From Castellaniella sp. (GTDB taxonomy: Bacteria; Pseudomonadota; Gammaproteobacteria; Burkholderiales; Burkholderiaceae_B), in the NCBI RefSeq assembly GCF_004321985.1, contig NZ_SCQN01000039.1, forward strand, positions 1-64,000: a stretch of DNA of 64,000 bases, given 5' to 3'. The position numbers and the translations under genes are program-made. Under the pieces are notes generated by a model that worked only from the letters and a program-made list of their open reading frames with translations, was not told the DNA's origin and did not search any database. The first letter of the stretch is position 1, and each line of letters begins with the position of its first letter. Positions 20,209-30,220 of the stretch are shown here, piece by piece.

Positions 20209-23139
20209 TCAGATGCGCCGCCCGCTGATTTCCTCGATGTAGGCCTTCGTCTCCGGGTCCCTCACCATGGGCAGGAGGCTGTCGTAAGCCAGGATTTCGG
20301 CCGGCGCGCGCGAGCGCGACACGATGTAGCCCTGGATGTGATCCACCCCCATCTCGGTCAGCTTGCGCAGCGTGGCCAGGTCTTCCACCCATTCGGCAAT
20401 GCACTCCATGCCCAGATTATGGGCCAGGTCCACGATGCTGTTGACGATGGCGATGTTGGCGTTGCTGGCCATCATGTCGCGGATCAGCGTGCCGTCGATC
20501 TTGATCATGTCGGCCGGCAGTTCCTTCAGGTACGAGAACGAGGTATAGCCGGCCCCGAAGTCGTCCAGCGCCACGCGTGTGCCCATGCGCTGCAGACGAC
20601 GCATGAATTGCCGCGTGCGCTCCAGGTCCTGCAGGGCCACGCCCTCTGTGATTTCCACGCACAGGCCGCGCGACAGTTGAGGATGTTGAGTCAGCATCCC
20701 GAACAGCGTGTCCATGAAACGGTCATCGTTGAGCGATACCCCGCTCAGGTTGATGTTGACCAGCTGCGTATGGCCGAGGCTGTGCCGGTGCTGGGCCAGC
20801 CAGGCCAGCGTGGTGGTGAACACCCATTTGTCGATGGCGGTGATCATGCCGTTGTCTTCGGCGGCCTGGATGATCCGGTCGGTCTGCACGGGACGTTCGC
20901 CCGAGCTGTGGACGCGCAGCAGGACCTCGAAATTGAGTGTGGTCAGCGGATGGCGCAGCGACATGATGGGCTGCATTTCCAGATGGAAATCCTTGGGGGG
21001 TTCATCCTTGTCGAGTTGGTCGAAGAGATACTGTTCGCCGATATGTTCGAAGAGTTCTTCGGCGTTTTCCTCGTACAGGGTGATGTCGCGGTGTTGCTTG
21101 CGTGCATCCCGGCAGGCCCGGCTGGCGGCCGCGATGGCGTCCTTCGGGGTCATGTTGTGGGCGATGTCGATCAGCCCGATCGCCGTCTTGAGCTGAAAGG
21201 CGCGTTCGCCGACGTGGACGGGGGCGCTGTTCAGGCTCTCCACGATGTCCTGGCTGATGCGCCGCGCATCCCGTGCGTGCATGTTGGGGAACAGGATGAT
21301 GAATTCGTCGTTGCCGACGCGCCCCATGCGCTGTTGGCCGTCCAGCGAATACTTGACCCGTTCGCACACCATCTGCAGCAGGGTGTCGCCGGCCGAGTGT
21401 CCGAACAGGTCATTCACCCGCTTCAGGTGCTCCAGATCCAGGAACGCCATGGCCGCCGGGGTGTTCGACTGGGCCAGCGCGTCGATCGAGGCCTGCATGG
21501 CCGTTTCGATGCCGCGCCGATTGAGTGTGTCGGTGAGCGGGTCGTTGTCGGCCATGAGGCGCAGATTGCGGATCGTCTCGTAGCGGGCGCTCACGTCCTG
21601 CAGGGAGCCCTCGATGCGGCTGCCAGCCATGGTGGCGCGCAGCAGGAAGCTGCGGGGCGGGGACGTGTCGGAAGGCTTGGTCTGGATCTCCGTATCCTGC
21701 CCCTGTTCCGTTGCCAGCGAGACTTGCAGCCAGTCCATCTCGGGGAAGAAGTCCGTCCAGGCGAGGCTGAGCGAATCGGTCGACTCGTTCACGCTCAGGA
21801 TGCCGCGCGCGTTGGGGTTCAGGCGCTCGAAGTGGCGCGTGGCGCCCAGGGTGAACAGGCCCAGCGGCGTGAGGCTGTCGTGTGCAATCAGGTCGTTGCG
21901 CTCGCGTAGGCGGAGTTGGCGGTCTTCGCGCATCTGATCGGCGACAGCCAGGGCGATGAGCACATTGCAGAGCAGCAGTGCCACGCTCCCAGTCTGGGGA
22001 TCGATGAGATCGCCCCGATCCAGCCCGACCAGGATGAGCCCGGAAAGCATGATGGAGAGTGCGACACAGACGCCGACGGTATGCCATAGGCGGGCGCGGG
22101 TGTGCGAGCGGAACAGTGCGTGGATGAGCAGGATGGCCACCAACCCCGTGGCGATCCATGCGGCCAGGAATACGACGGTTTGGAACCAGGCATAGGGCAG
22201 CGCCAGGGTGGCGGCCAGCAGTGCCAGGCTGCTCAGGTTGCCGATCTTGGAGACGCGGGCCTGGGCGGCGACGTCCAGGCTTTCCCGGAACAGGCCGGTG
22301 AACAGATGGTAAGTGATCAGGTAATACAGCACCAGGGTGAGCTTGCGCATCCAGGGCAGGTAGTCGGGTACGATCAGGAATCCCAGCCACTGGTAGTCCC
22401 AGCCCAATGCCCACGCGCCCAGGCGCATGTTGCCCACCAGCCAGCAGGCAATCAGCATGTAGGGCCATTCGCGCATGGTCAGGGCAATCACCCCCAGGAA
22501 TAGCGCCAGCGTGAGCAGGCCGCCTTGTAGCAGGCCGATGGCGTGTGCGTTGCGCGCGGAGGCGTCGGCAAGATCCGTGTGGCTCCATCGTTCGACGGAC
22601 AGACGGTCCGGCAGGGTCAGCTTGACGTGGCAGAGTGCCTGGCGGGCGATTGTGCCGGCTTGCAATTGCATCTGGGTGCCGGCGCCGCTGGCGTGCAGCG
22701 ACATTGGCACCAATGTCCAGGCCGTCTGGCCAGGTGTGGGATAGTCTGCGCGCTCCACCGTCCAGCAGGCGAGTGCCGTCAGGTGGTGGGAGGGCAGCAG
22801 CAATTCATGGGTCGAGGGTGAGGGTGCGACGCCGGCCGGCAGGTCGGCCAGCAGCCAGGCGGGACCGGCTGGCAAGGATTCAGTCAACCGGGTGGGGCGC
22901 TGCGCGAGCTGCAGGATGGCAGTATCCCCATCGGCGATGGTGGACTGGGCCAGAAAGCGCGTGGCCAGCGGCTGGCCCTGGGGGGCGCTGTACAGCGGCG
23001 GCAACACGGTCATGCCGGCGACCACACAGAGCACGATCAGCAGCGGTGCCAGAACGTGTGTGACAAAAGGAGCCAGTCGGCCCGAAAATCGGGTCGTCAG
23101 AAGGCTGGCACGGGCTAGCGAGTGGTGATGCGGCGCCAT
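20209..23139 (-). CDS. Membrane-bound GGDEF/EAL cyclic-di-GMP protein
   Basis: A 976-residue sensor. An N-terminal membrane helix and periplasmic region (to about 200) are followed by roughly seven membrane helices (about 200-405), a PAS-like segment near GLFTLGATRHFERLNPN, a GGDEF domain (about 535-690) and an EAL domain (about 710-955). The diguanylate-cyclase motif reads G-N-D-E-F (RVGNDEFIIL), altered at the second glycine. The EAL domain keeps its catalytic set: EVLLR, NINLSG, EITEG, DDFGAGY, KIDG, AEWVE and QGY. It is therefore probably a phosphodiesterase with a regulatory or impaired cyclase domain. It is convergent with ccsA, with 30 bases between. The 134 bases upstream (23140-23273) show no further gene. 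Confidence 0.9.
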   Translation of the reverse strand: MAPHHHSLARASLLTTRFSGRLAPFVTHVLAPLLIVLCVVAGMTVLPPLYSAPQGQPLATRFLAQSTIADGDTAILQLAQRPTRLTESLPAGPAWLLADLPAGVAPSPSTHELLLPSHHLTALACWTVERADYPTPGQTAWTLVPMSLHASGAGTQMQLQAGTIARQALCHVKLTLPDRLSVERWSHTDLADASARNAHAIGLLQGGLLTLALFLGVIALTMREWPYMLIACWLVGNMRLGAWALGWDYQWLGFLIVPDYLPWMRKLTLVLYYLITYHLFTGLFRESLDVAAQARVSKIGNLSSLALLAATLALPYAWFQTVVFLAAWIATGLVAILLIHALFRSHTRARLWHTVGVCVALSIMLSGLILVGLDRGDLIDPQTGSVALLLCNVLIALAVADQMREDRQLRLRERNDLIAHDSLTPLGLFTLGATRHFERLNPNARGILSVNESTDSLSLAWTDFFPEMDWLQVSLATEQGQDTEIQTKPSDTSPPRSFLLRATMAGSRIEGSLQDVSARYETIRNLRLMADNDPLTDTLNRRGIETAMQASIDALAQSNTPAAMAFLDLEHLKRVNDLFGHSAGDTLLQMVCERVKYSLDGQQRMGRVGNDEFIILFPNMHARDARRISQDIVESLNSAPVHVGERAFQLKTAIGLIDIAHNMTPKDAIAAASRACRDARKQHRDITLYEENAEELFEHIGEQYLFDQLDKDEPPKDFHLEMQPIMSLRHPLTTLNFEVLLRVHSSGERPVQTDRIIQAAEDNGMITAIDKWVFTTTLAWLAQHRHSLGHTQLVNINLSGVSLNDDRFMDTLFGMLTQHPQLSRGLCVEITEGVALQDLERTRQFMRRLQRMGTRVALDDFGAGYTSFSYLKELPADMIKIDGTLIRDMMASNANIAIVNSIVDLAHNLGMECIAEWVEDLATLRKLTEMGVDHIQGYIVSRSRAPAEILAYDSLLPMVRDPETKAYIEEISGRRI

Positions 23140-23273
23140 ATGGCTGACTACGCGACCTTGTGAATCCGTGCAGGCGACAAGACTGCACCAACGGAGTTGA
23201 CGGTCCGTTCTGGACGAACTTTAGGGGTCACGGTTTCGGGCCTGTATCGTGTTCAGTCAAACCAGGCAGGGCG

Positions 23274-24542
23274 CTAGCGTTTCGGGATGCGCTCGGATGC
23301 AAACAGCGCCCGTGTGGATTCGCGCGGCCGCACCAGATAGGAGTCCTGTCCGTCGACCAGTACTTCGGCCGCGCGCGGCCGCGTGTTGTATTGGCTGGAC
23401 ATGGAAAAACCATAGGCGCCGGCCGACAGGATGGCCAGCAGGTCACCCTGTTCCAGCGGCAGCGCGCGATTGCGCGCCAGCCAGTCGCCACTCTCGCAGA
23501 TCGGACCCACGACATCCCAGGTCTCGGTGGGCGTGCTGGCGCGCGCCTCGACGGGCACGACGCCGTGCCAGGCCTCGTAGAGGGCGGGGCGCATGAGGTC
23601 GTTCATGGCCGCATCGACGATCGCGAAATTGCGCGCTTCGGTGCGTTTCAGATATTCCACGCGAGTCAGCAGCACACCCGCGTTGCCCACCAGCGAACGG
23701 CCTGGCTCCAGCACGACCTGCAGGTGGCCCAGTCCGTGCGCGGCCAGGCGTAGGAACACGGGATCCAGCAGGTCTGCGGGCTCCGGTGGTGTCTCGTCGG
23801 CGTAGCGGATGCCCAGCCCGCCGCCCAGGTCCAGGTGTTCCAGACGGATGCCGTCGTCGATGAGGCGGTCTATCAGTGTCAGCAGCTTTTCCAGCGCGTC
23901 CAGGTACGGCGCGATGTCCGTGATCTGAGAGCCGATGTGGCAGTCCACGCCCACGATCTTCAGGCTGGCATGCTGCAGGGCCTGGCGGTAGAGTGATGGT
24001 GCCTGGTGGATGTCCACGCCGAACTTGTTTTCTTTCAGCCCGGTGGAAATGTAGGGGTGTGTCCGTGCGTCCACGTCCGGGTTCACGCGCAGCGAAATGG
24101 GTGCGACGACCCCCATTTCGTGCGCGATGTCGGCCAGGCGGTCGAGTTCGGCTGCCGATTCGACGTTGAAGCACTTGATGCCGGCCGTGATGGCTTCACG
24201 GATCTCCCAGCTCTGCTTGCCTACGCCCGAAAACACGACACGGTCGGCGCGTGCGCCCGCCGCAAGCACGCGCGCCAGTTCTCCGCCCGAGACAATGTCG
24301 AAGCCCGCTCCCATCCGTTGGAATTCATGCAGCACGGCCAGGTTCGAATTGGCCTTCACACCGAAGCAGATCAGTGCGCTGCGGCCGGCGACGGCGCGCT
24401 CGTAGCGCTGCCAGGCCGTTTGCAGCGCCGCGCGCGAGTAGACGTAGAGCGGTGTCCCGTAGCGGTCGGCCAGTTCGGGAAGGGGGATGTCTTCTGCGTG
24501 CAGGACGCCGTTCCGCAGCGGGAACGAGTGTTCTGGGCTCAT
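23274..24542 (-). CDS. lysA: Diaminopimelate decarboxylase
   Basis: A 422-residue PLP enzyme catalysing the last step of lysine synthesis (meso-diaminopimelate to lysine). The PLP lysine is in ICFGVKANSNLAVL. The glycine-rich phosphate site is in DLGGGLGIRY, the HIGSQI motif is present, and the active-site Cys is in GPICESGDW. It lies five bases downstream of the lptM-like lipoprotein gene on the same strand, a common proteobacterial arrangement. Confidence 0.95.
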   Translation of the reverse strand: MSPEHSFPLRNGVLHAEDIPLPELADRYGTPLYVYSRAALQTAWQRYERAVAGRSALICFGVKANSNLAVLHEFQRMGAGFDIVSGGELARVLAAGARADRVVFSGVGKQSWEIREAITAGIKCFNVESAAELDRLADIAHEMGVVAPISLRVNPDVDARTHPYISTGLKENKFGVDIHQAPSLYRQALQHASLKIVGVDCHIGSQITDIAPYLDALEKLLTLIDRLIDDGIRLEHLDLGGGLGIRYADETPPEPADLLDPVFLRLAAHGLGHLQVVLEPGRSLVGNAGVLLTRVEYLKRTEARNFAIVDAAMNDLMRPALYEAWHGVVPVEARASTPTETWDVVGPICESGDWLARNRALPLEQGDLLAILSAGAYGFSMSSQYNTRPRAAEVLVDGQDSYLVRPRESTRALFASERIPKR

Positions 24543-24547
24543 GGTGA

Positions 24548-24754
24548 TCAGTACCGCTGGATCGGAGATGTCGTGGGGTTGTTAGGTACGGGCGCCGGCG
24601 TGACGGTTGGCGGCGTCATTTCTGAACTGGCCGGCAACGGAGGCGGTGGGTCCGGGTGCCGCAGCGGCCCTTTCATACCGCAACCGGCGAGCAGCAGGAC
24701 CAGGCTGGCGGCGGTCAGGCGCGCGGCCTGTGGAAGAGGCAGTCTTGGTTTCAT
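24548..24754 (-). CDS. lptM: LptM/YifL-type outer-membrane lipoprotein
   Basis: A 68-residue lipoprotein with a signal peptide and lipobox LLLAGCGMKGPL. The CG-KGPL sequence after the modified cysteine is the hallmark of LptM (YifL), which assists oxidative maturation of the LptDE lipopolysaccharide translocon. The rest is proline-rich and unstructured. Its ATG overlaps the mrcA stop codon (TGATG), and it lies directly before lysA, the conserved location for this family. Confidence 0.88.
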   Translation of the reverse strand: MKPRLPLPQAARLTAASLVLLLAGCGMKGPLRHPDPPPPLPASSEMTPPTVTPAPVPNNPTTSPIQRY

Positions 24755-27225
24755 CAGAAGGGGACGCGCACCGGGTGCGCGACGGCGCCGCCCGGCGGGT
24801 TGCCGTTGGGTTTTTGCGGGGTGGCGTTGCCCTGCAACTGGTTGAGGAGATTGCCGATGCCATCCGGCGTATTGCCGGGTTGCGCGCCAGGCCCCGGATC
24901 GCCCGGGGCGGGCAGACCTACGCGGGCGATCGCCGTGCCGGGCGGGTATTCGTCGAAGTAGTAGTCACCATCGACTTTTTTCAGCCCGCTGGGCATGGGC
25001 CCGGGCGGTGTTTCCGGCTGGCCCTTCAGGGCGGTGCGCATGAAGCCCACCCAGATCGGCAAGGCCGCGCCGCCGCCGGTTTCACCCTGGCCCAGGGACT
25101 TGGGCTGGTCGAACCCCATCCAGGCCACCGCCACGAGCTTGGGTGTAAAGCCCGCGAACCAGGCATCCTGGGAATCGTTGGTCGTGCCGGTCTTGCCGCC
25201 GACGTCATTGCGGCCCAGTTCGCGGTGCGCGCGCGCGCCGGTGCCGTAGGTGGCCACGCCGCGCAGCATGTCATCCATCACATAGACGGTCCGGGGGTCG
25301 ATGACCCGTGCCAGTGTGTCGCCAGCCACTGTCGGTCGTGCTCGCATGATGACCTTGCCGCTGCTGTCGGTCACATGGTCGATCAGGTAGGGGGGCACAC
25401 GATAGCCGCCGTTGGCGAAGACGGCATAGCCGCCCGCCAGCTGCAGCGGCGTTACGCTGCCGGCGCCCAGAGCCATCGGCAGCACGGCCGGCTGCCGCGC
25501 ACGGTCGAATCCGAATCGCGTGACGTAGTCCTGTGCGTACTTGGGGCCCACGGCCTGCAGGATGCGGATGGACACCATGTTCTTGGATTTGTACAAGCCC
25601 TGGCGCATCGTGAGGACGGGTTCGTAGGCGTTGCCGTAGTTCTTCGGGTTCCAGGCCTTGGATCCGGTCTGCTCCGCGGTGAGCGAGAACGGTTCGTCAG
25701 AGACCTGTGTGGCGGGTGTCAGCCCGCGCTCCAGAGCCGATGCGTAGATGAAGGGCTTGAATGACGACCCGGGCTGGCGCCAGGCCTGGGTCACGCGGTT
25801 GAACTTGCCCTCTTCGAAGTCGAAACCGCCCACCATGGTCTCGATCGCGCCGTCCTGGGTCCGCAGCGAAACCAGGGCAGCCTGCACCGTCGGCTTGTTG
25901 ATGATTTCCCAGTAGCCATCCATCTGGTGGATGTACACCACCGAGCCGCGCTCCAGACGTGTCGGCTCCTTGGCTTTGGACGTCAGTGCGCGGGCGATGA
26001 CCTTCAGTGCGCGCTTGTCATTGATGTCGACAATCTGCGTGGCGCTGCGCGCGACCTTCACGTCCGTCGGGCTGGCTGAGAGCACCACGGCGGTGAGCAG
26101 GTCGCCGCTATCGGGGTATTTGTCTTGCAAGTCGTCGAGCAGGGTGTTGAAGTCTTCGGTCTTGCTTTCGATGCCGGCCGGCAGATCGACGCTGCCTTCG
26201 GGGCCGGGGAAGGGTGCGCGCCGGGTGTAGTCCAGCACACCAGCGCGGACCGCGTCGTACCCGGCTTCCTGGTCCTTGGAGTTGATCGTCGTGTAGATGT
26301 TGAAGCCGCGCGAGTAGATGTCGTCCTGGTACACGCCGTAGAGCAGTTGCCGCGCCAGTTCAGCAGGGTATTCGCCATGCACGGCGTAGCGCCCGGTCGG
26401 CGTGCCGGCGGCGGACTTGACCACGATGGGCTGCTTGACCGCTGCCTGGTATTCGGCCTCTGTCAGGTAGCCGAGGGCGCGCATGCGGCCGAGTACATAG
26501 CCTTGACGGGCCTTGGCGCGGTCGAAGTTGGATATCGGGTTGAAGCGGGAGGGGGCCTTGGGAATGCCCGCCAGCATGGCCGCTTCGGCGGGCGTGATTT
26601 CCGACAGGGGCTTGCCGAAATAGGTGCGGCTCGCCGCCGCGAAGCCGTAGGCCCGGTGTCCCAGGAAGATCTGGTTCATGTACAGGTCCAGAATCTGGTC
26701 CTTGGACAAGGTCGCCTCGATCTTGAAGGTCAGCAACAGCTCGTAGAACTTGCGGGTATAGGTTTTTTCGGATGACAGATAGAAGTTGCGCGCCACCTGC
26801 ATGGTGATCGTGCTCGCGCCCTGGGTCTTGGACATGTGCACCAGATTGGCGATGGCCGCGCGGATGACGCCTGTCCAGTCGATGCCGCCATGCTGGTAGA
26901 AGCGGTCGTCCTCGGCCGCCAGGATCGCGGATTTCATCACGTCCGGGATTTCGTCGAAGCGCAGCACGTTGCGGCGCTCTTCGCCGAATTCGCCGATCAG
27001 CACGTTGTCGGCCGTGTAGACGCGCAGCGGGATGCGGGGCCGGTAATCGGTCATCGCGTGCAGGTCGGGCAGATTCGGCCAGGCCAGCGCGAGCGCCAGC
27101 GTCATGAGCAGCGCGCCGCACGCGCCCAGGCCCACGCACACGACGATCACCTTGATGGCGAACCGGGAAAGCCACGAACGGGCAGGCGCCTGCTGACGGG
27201 AAGGAGAATGGGAGGAGGAGCTCAT
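24754..27225 (-). CDS. mrcA: Penicillin-binding protein 1A (bifunctional peptidoglycan synthase)
   Basis: An 823-residue class A PBP. An N-terminal anchor (FAIKVIVVCVGLGACGALL) is followed by a GT51 glycosyltransferase domain (catalytic EDDRFYQHGGIDW and GASTITMQVARNFYL), an OB-like insertion, and the transpeptidase with SSFK (active Ser), SKN and KTGTT. The C-terminal tail is rich in Pro and Gly. It polymerises and cross-links peptidoglycan. The reading frame continues to 27921, but MSSSSHSPSRQ at 27225 is the sensible start. TACAAT on the minus strand (27239-27234) lies so close that the mRNA may be nearly leaderless. Confidence 0.93.
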   Translation of the reverse strand: MSSSSHSPSRQQAPARSWLSRFAIKVIVVCVGLGACGALLMTLALALAWPNLPDLHAMTDYRPRIPLRVYTADNVLIGEFGEERRNVLRFDEIPDVMKSAILAAEDDRFYQHGGIDWTGVIRAAIANLVHMSKTQGASTITMQVARNFYLSSEKTYTRKFYELLLTFKIEATLSKDQILDLYMNQIFLGHRAYGFAAASRTYFGKPLSEITPAEAAMLAGIPKAPSRFNPISNFDRAKARQGYVLGRMRALGYLTEAEYQAAVKQPIVVKSAAGTPTGRYAVHGEYPAELARQLLYGVYQDDIYSRGFNIYTTINSKDQEAGYDAVRAGVLDYTRRAPFPGPEGSVDLPAGIESKTEDFNTLLDDLQDKYPDSGDLLTAVVLSASPTDVKVARSATQIVDINDKRALKVIARALTSKAKEPTRLERGSVVYIHQMDGYWEIINKPTVQAALVSLRTQDGAIETMVGGFDFEEGKFNRVTQAWRQPGSSFKPFIYASALERGLTPATQVSDEPFSLTAEQTGSKAWNPKNYGNAYEPVLTMRQGLYKSKNMVSIRILQAVGPKYAQDYVTRFGFDRARQPAVLPMALGAGSVTPLQLAGGYAVFANGGYRVPPYLIDHVTDSSGKVIMRARPTVAGDTLARVIDPRTVYVMDDMLRGVATYGTGARAHRELGRNDVGGKTGTTNDSQDAWFAGFTPKLVAVAWMGFDQPKSLGQGETGGGAALPIWVGFMRTALKGQPETPPGPMPSGLKKVDGDYYFDEYPPGTAIARVGLPAPGDPGPGAQPGNTPDGIGNLLNQLQGNATPQKPNGNPPGGAVAHPVRVPF

Positions 27226-27336
27226 CAGGGCCGATTGTATAGCCGGGGCCTGGGCGGCCCAGCGGGTCTGCTCGAGGTCTGTGTAACGGAATGCTGCGGG
27301 CTGTGATCGAACCGCCCCGGGTGAACGAACCGCAAA

Positions 27337-27345
27337 TGCGATAAT
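27337..27345 (+). promoter_or_regulatory. Extended -10 promoter for aroK-aroB
   Basis: TGCGATAAT is an extended -10 (TG-n-GATAAT), 33 bases before the aroK start. No clear -35 is visible, as is usual for extended -10 promoters. It shares a 153-base divergent region with mrcA. Confidence 0.5.
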
Positions 27346-27378
27346 ACACGCAAACGAACTACCCCATATTGATGTGCG

Positions 27379-27969
27379 ATGACGAACGCATGTGCTGTGA
27401 CTGACTCTGCAGGGCCTGCGTCCGGGCGCGGCGATGGCGTCTCGCCGGTGTTCCTGGTCGGCATGATGGGAGCCGGCAAGACCACCATCGGGCGGCAGCT
27501 TGCGGCGGCGCTGGGGCGCGAATTCGTCGATCTGGATCAGGCCATCGAGGCGCGCTGCGGTGTGCGCGTGGCCACCATTTTCGACATCGAGGGCGAAGCG
27601 GGTTTCCGACGCCGTGAGACGGCCGCGCTGGACGAATTCACGCGCAAGCCTGGCCTGGTGCTGGCGACGGGCGGCGGAGCAGTCATGGCACCTGAAAACC
27701 AGGCCATGCTGAAGACCCGCGGCTGCGTGGTCTACCTGCGCGCGGGGGTGGATGAACTCTATCGCCGCGTGGCGCGCGACCGCAATCGGCCGTTGCTGCA
27801 CACCCCCGATCCGCGCCAGCGCCTGGCGGATCTGGTGGCTCAACGCGAACGCCTGTATGCCGAGCTGGCTGACATCACGCTGGACACCGCCGACCAGCCG
27901 GTTTCTCATATCCTGCAGCAATTGTTGCCATTGCTGCGGGCTACCCAGTCTCAGGAGCCTTCATGCTGA
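27379..27969 (+). CDS. aroK: Shikimate kinase
   Basis: A 196-residue enzyme that phosphorylates shikimate in the chorismate pathway. It shows Walker [10 protein letters not shown], the shikimate-binding Asp in [16 protein letters not shown], the GGGAV loop and the lid arginines in RDRNRPLL. It has about 20 extra N-terminal residues compared with minimal family members. It overlaps aroB by seven bases, the classic aroKB operon. Confidence 0.95.
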   Translation: MTNACAVTDSAGPASGRGDGVSPVFLVGMMGAGKTTIGRQLAAALGREFVDLDQAIEARCGVRVATIFDIEGEAGFRRRETAALDEFTRKPGLVLATGGGAVMAPENQAMLKTRGCVVYLRAGVDELYRRVARDRNRPLLHTPDPRQRLADLVAQRERLYAELADITLDTADQPVSHILQQLLPLLRATQSQEPSC

Positions 27970-29039
27970 CGGTCCAGGTCGATACGCCCGGCGGACACTA
28001 CCCCATCCATATTGGCGCGGGACGGCTGGCGCTGCTGGCGCACAGCGTACCGGCCGACGCCACGTCCGTTGTAGTGGTCACCAACACCACGGTGGGCGGG
28101 CTGTACGGGGACGCCGTGTGCACCACGCTGGGGGCGACGGGCAAGCCGGTGCTGCGCGTCGAGCTGCCGGACGGCGAACAGTACAAGACCTGGGATTCCC
28201 TGAACCTCATCTTTGACGCGATGCTGGCGCATGCGCTGGACCGCCACGCTGTGCTGGTGGCGCTGGGCGGCGGCGTGGTGGGGGATGTCTGCGGGTTCGC
28301 GGCAGCCTGCTACATGCGTGGCATCCGCTTCATCCAGGTCCCCACGACCTTGCTGGCACAGGTGGATTCCTCGGTGGGCGGCAAGACGGCCATCAACCAT
28401 CCGCGCGGCAAGAACATGATAGGCGCGTTCTACCAGCCGCAAGCGGTCGAAATCGACCCCCAGGTCCTGTCCACCTTGCCGGCGCGTGAAATCTCCGCTG
28501 GCCTGGCCGAGGTCATCAAGCACGGCATGATCGCCGACGCCGACTTCTTCGTCTGGTGCGAACAGCACGTCGCGGCGCTGCGGGCGCTGGACGAGGACGC
28601 CGTCCTGCACGCGGTGCGACGCTCGTGCGAGATCAAGTCCTGGGTGGTATCGCAGGACGAGCGCGAGTCGGGGTTGCGCACCACCCTGAATTTCGGCCAT
28701 ACCTTTGGACACGCCATCGAGTCCGGGCTGGGTTACGGACAGTGGCTGCATGGCGAGGCCGTGGGCTGCGGCATGGTGATGGCGGCCGAGCTTTCCGTCC
28801 GGGTGCTGGGTCTGGATCGGTCCGTGGCCGATCGCATCCGCGATCTGGTGATGGCCATCGGCTGCCCGGTCCAGGCGCCGGACCTGGGCGTGCAACGCTG
28901 GCTGGATCTGATGCGGGTGGACAAAAAGAACCAGGGGCGGCACATCCGCTATGTGCTGCTGCCGCAGTTGGGCCGAGCACAGGTCCAGGCGGTGGATGAC
29001 GATACGGTGCGCCCGCTGCTCGCGCCGGCGCGGGTCTAG
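27963..29039 (+). CDS. aroB: 3-dehydroquinate synthase
   Basis: A 358-residue NAD- and metal-dependent enzyme that converts DAHP to 3-dehydroquinate. Motifs include the NAD site [13 protein letters not shown], the substrate loop [19 protein letters not shown] and metal ligands in [17 protein letters not shown] and WLHGEAV. The length and motif order are normal. It follows aroK with a seven-base overlap and precedes dgt by ten bases. Confidence 0.96.
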   Translation: MLTVQVDTPGGHYPIHIGAGRLALLAHSVPADATSVVVVTNTTVGGLYGDAVCTTLGATGKPVLRVELPDGEQYKTWDSLNLIFDAMLAHALDRHAVLVALGGGVVGDVCGFAAACYMRGIRFIQVPTTLLAQVDSSVGGKTAINHPRGKNMIGAFYQPQAVEIDPQVLSTLPAREISAGLAEVIKHGMIADADFFVWCEQHVAALRALDEDAVLHAVRRSCEIKSWVVSQDERESGLRTTLNFGHTFGHAIESGLGYGQWLHGEAVGCGMVMAAELSVRVLGLDRSVADRIRDLVMAIGCPVQAPDLGVQRWLDLMRVDKKNQGRHIRYVLLPQLGRAQVQAVDDDTVRPLLAPARV

Positions 29040-29049
29040 GGGACCGGGC

Positions 29050-30177
29050 ATGGCGACGCTGGCTCCTTATGCTTGCCGTCCCGAGGCCACCCGCGGGCGC
29101 CGCCATCCGGAACCCGCGCCCCAGGGCCGCAGCGACTTCCAGCGGGACCGCGACCGCATCATCCATTGCTCGGCCTTCCGGCGGCTGGAATACAAGACCC
29201 AGGTCTTCCTGAATCACGAGGGCGACCTGTTCCGTACGCGTCTGACGCACAGCATCGAGGTTGCGCAGATCGCGCGCACTCTGGCGCGCAGCCTGGGGCT
29301 GCAAGAGGATCTCACCGAGGCCATCGCGCTGGCGCACGACTTGGGCCATACGCCTTTCGGGCATGCCGGCCAGGACGAGCTCAACGCCTGTCTGCGCGAG
29401 CTGGTCCCGCAGGCCGGTGGGTTCGAACACAATCTGCAGAGTCTGCGCGTGGTGGACGAGCTCGAAGAGCGCTACGCTGCCTTCAACGGCCTGAATCTGT
29501 GCTTCGAGACGCGCGAAGGCATCCTGAAGCATTGTTCACGCAGCCGCGCCCGGACGCTGGGCGACGTGGGCGAGCGGTTCCTGCTGGGCACCCAGCCGTC
29601 GCTGGAAGCACAGATCACCAATCTGGCCGATGAGATTGCCTACAACAACCATGACGTGGACGACGGTGTGCGCTCGGGGCTGATCACGGTGGCGCAGCTG
29701 ATGGGTGTGGAGATCTTCGCCGAGCACCACGATCAGGTGCTGCGCCGTTTTCCGGACGTGGAGGCCAAGCGGCTGGTATCCGAGGTGATTCGGTCCATGA
29801 TCAACACCCTGGTTCTGGACCTGACGCATACCACACAGGCGCGCATTCGCGAGCTGGCGCCGCAATCGGTGGATGACGTGCGTGCCGGGCCGCCGCTGGC
29901 CGCGTTCTCGCCTGCGATCCAGGCGCAGGCCGATGCGCTCAAGCAGTTTCTGCTGCACAACCTGTACCGCCATTCCCAGGTGATGCGCATGATGGGCAAG
30001 GCGCGCCGCGTCGTGCGGGAACTGTTCCAGGCGTTCCTGGATGATCCGCGCCTGCTGGCGGACGAATACCGGCGTGACGACCCGATCGACCAGGCGCGTG
30101 CCATTGCCGATTACATTGCCGGCATGACCGATCGCTATGCCATCCGCGAGCATCGCGAGCTGTTTCGCATGGATTGA
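29050..30177 (+). CDS. dgt: Deoxyguanosinetriphosphate triphosphohydrolase-like protein (HD domain)
   Basis: A 375-residue HD-domain dNTPase. Metal-binding motifs are [29 protein letters not shown] and EHNLQSLR, with the distal Asp in [16 protein letters not shown]. It hydrolyses dNTPs to the nucleoside and triphosphate and influences nucleotide pools. ATG 29050 was chosen over the longer frame that overlaps aroB. The gene order aroK-aroB-dgt is typical of Beta- and Gammaproteobacteria. It is convergent with uvrA; the 43 bases between hold no clear terminator. Confidence 0.92.
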   Translation: MATLAPYACRPEATRGRRHPEPAPQGRSDFQRDRDRIIHCSAFRRLEYKTQVFLNHEGDLFRTRLTHSIEVAQIARTLARSLGLQEDLTEAIALAHDLGHTPFGHAGQDELNACLRELVPQAGGFEHNLQSLRVVDELEERYAAFNGLNLCFETREGILKHCSRSRARTLGDVGERFLLGTQPSLEAQITNLADEIAYNNHDVDDGVRSGLITVAQLMGVEIFAEHHDQVLRRFPDVEAKRLVSEVIRSMINTLVLDLTHTTQARIRELAPQSVDDVRAGPPLAAFSPAIQAQADALKQFLLHNLYRHSQVMRMMGKARRVVRELFQAFLDDPRLLADEYRRDDPIDQARAIADYIAGMTDRYAIREHRELFRMD

Positions 30178-30220
30178 TGGCGGTGCTCCAGCCCGGGGAG
30201 ATCCCGACACGGATCGACCC

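Noticed and set aside
20338-21909. 523-codon open frame opposite the GGDEF/EAL gene
   Set aside because: The sense strand carries clear PAS, GGDEF and EAL motifs; the antisense frame has none.
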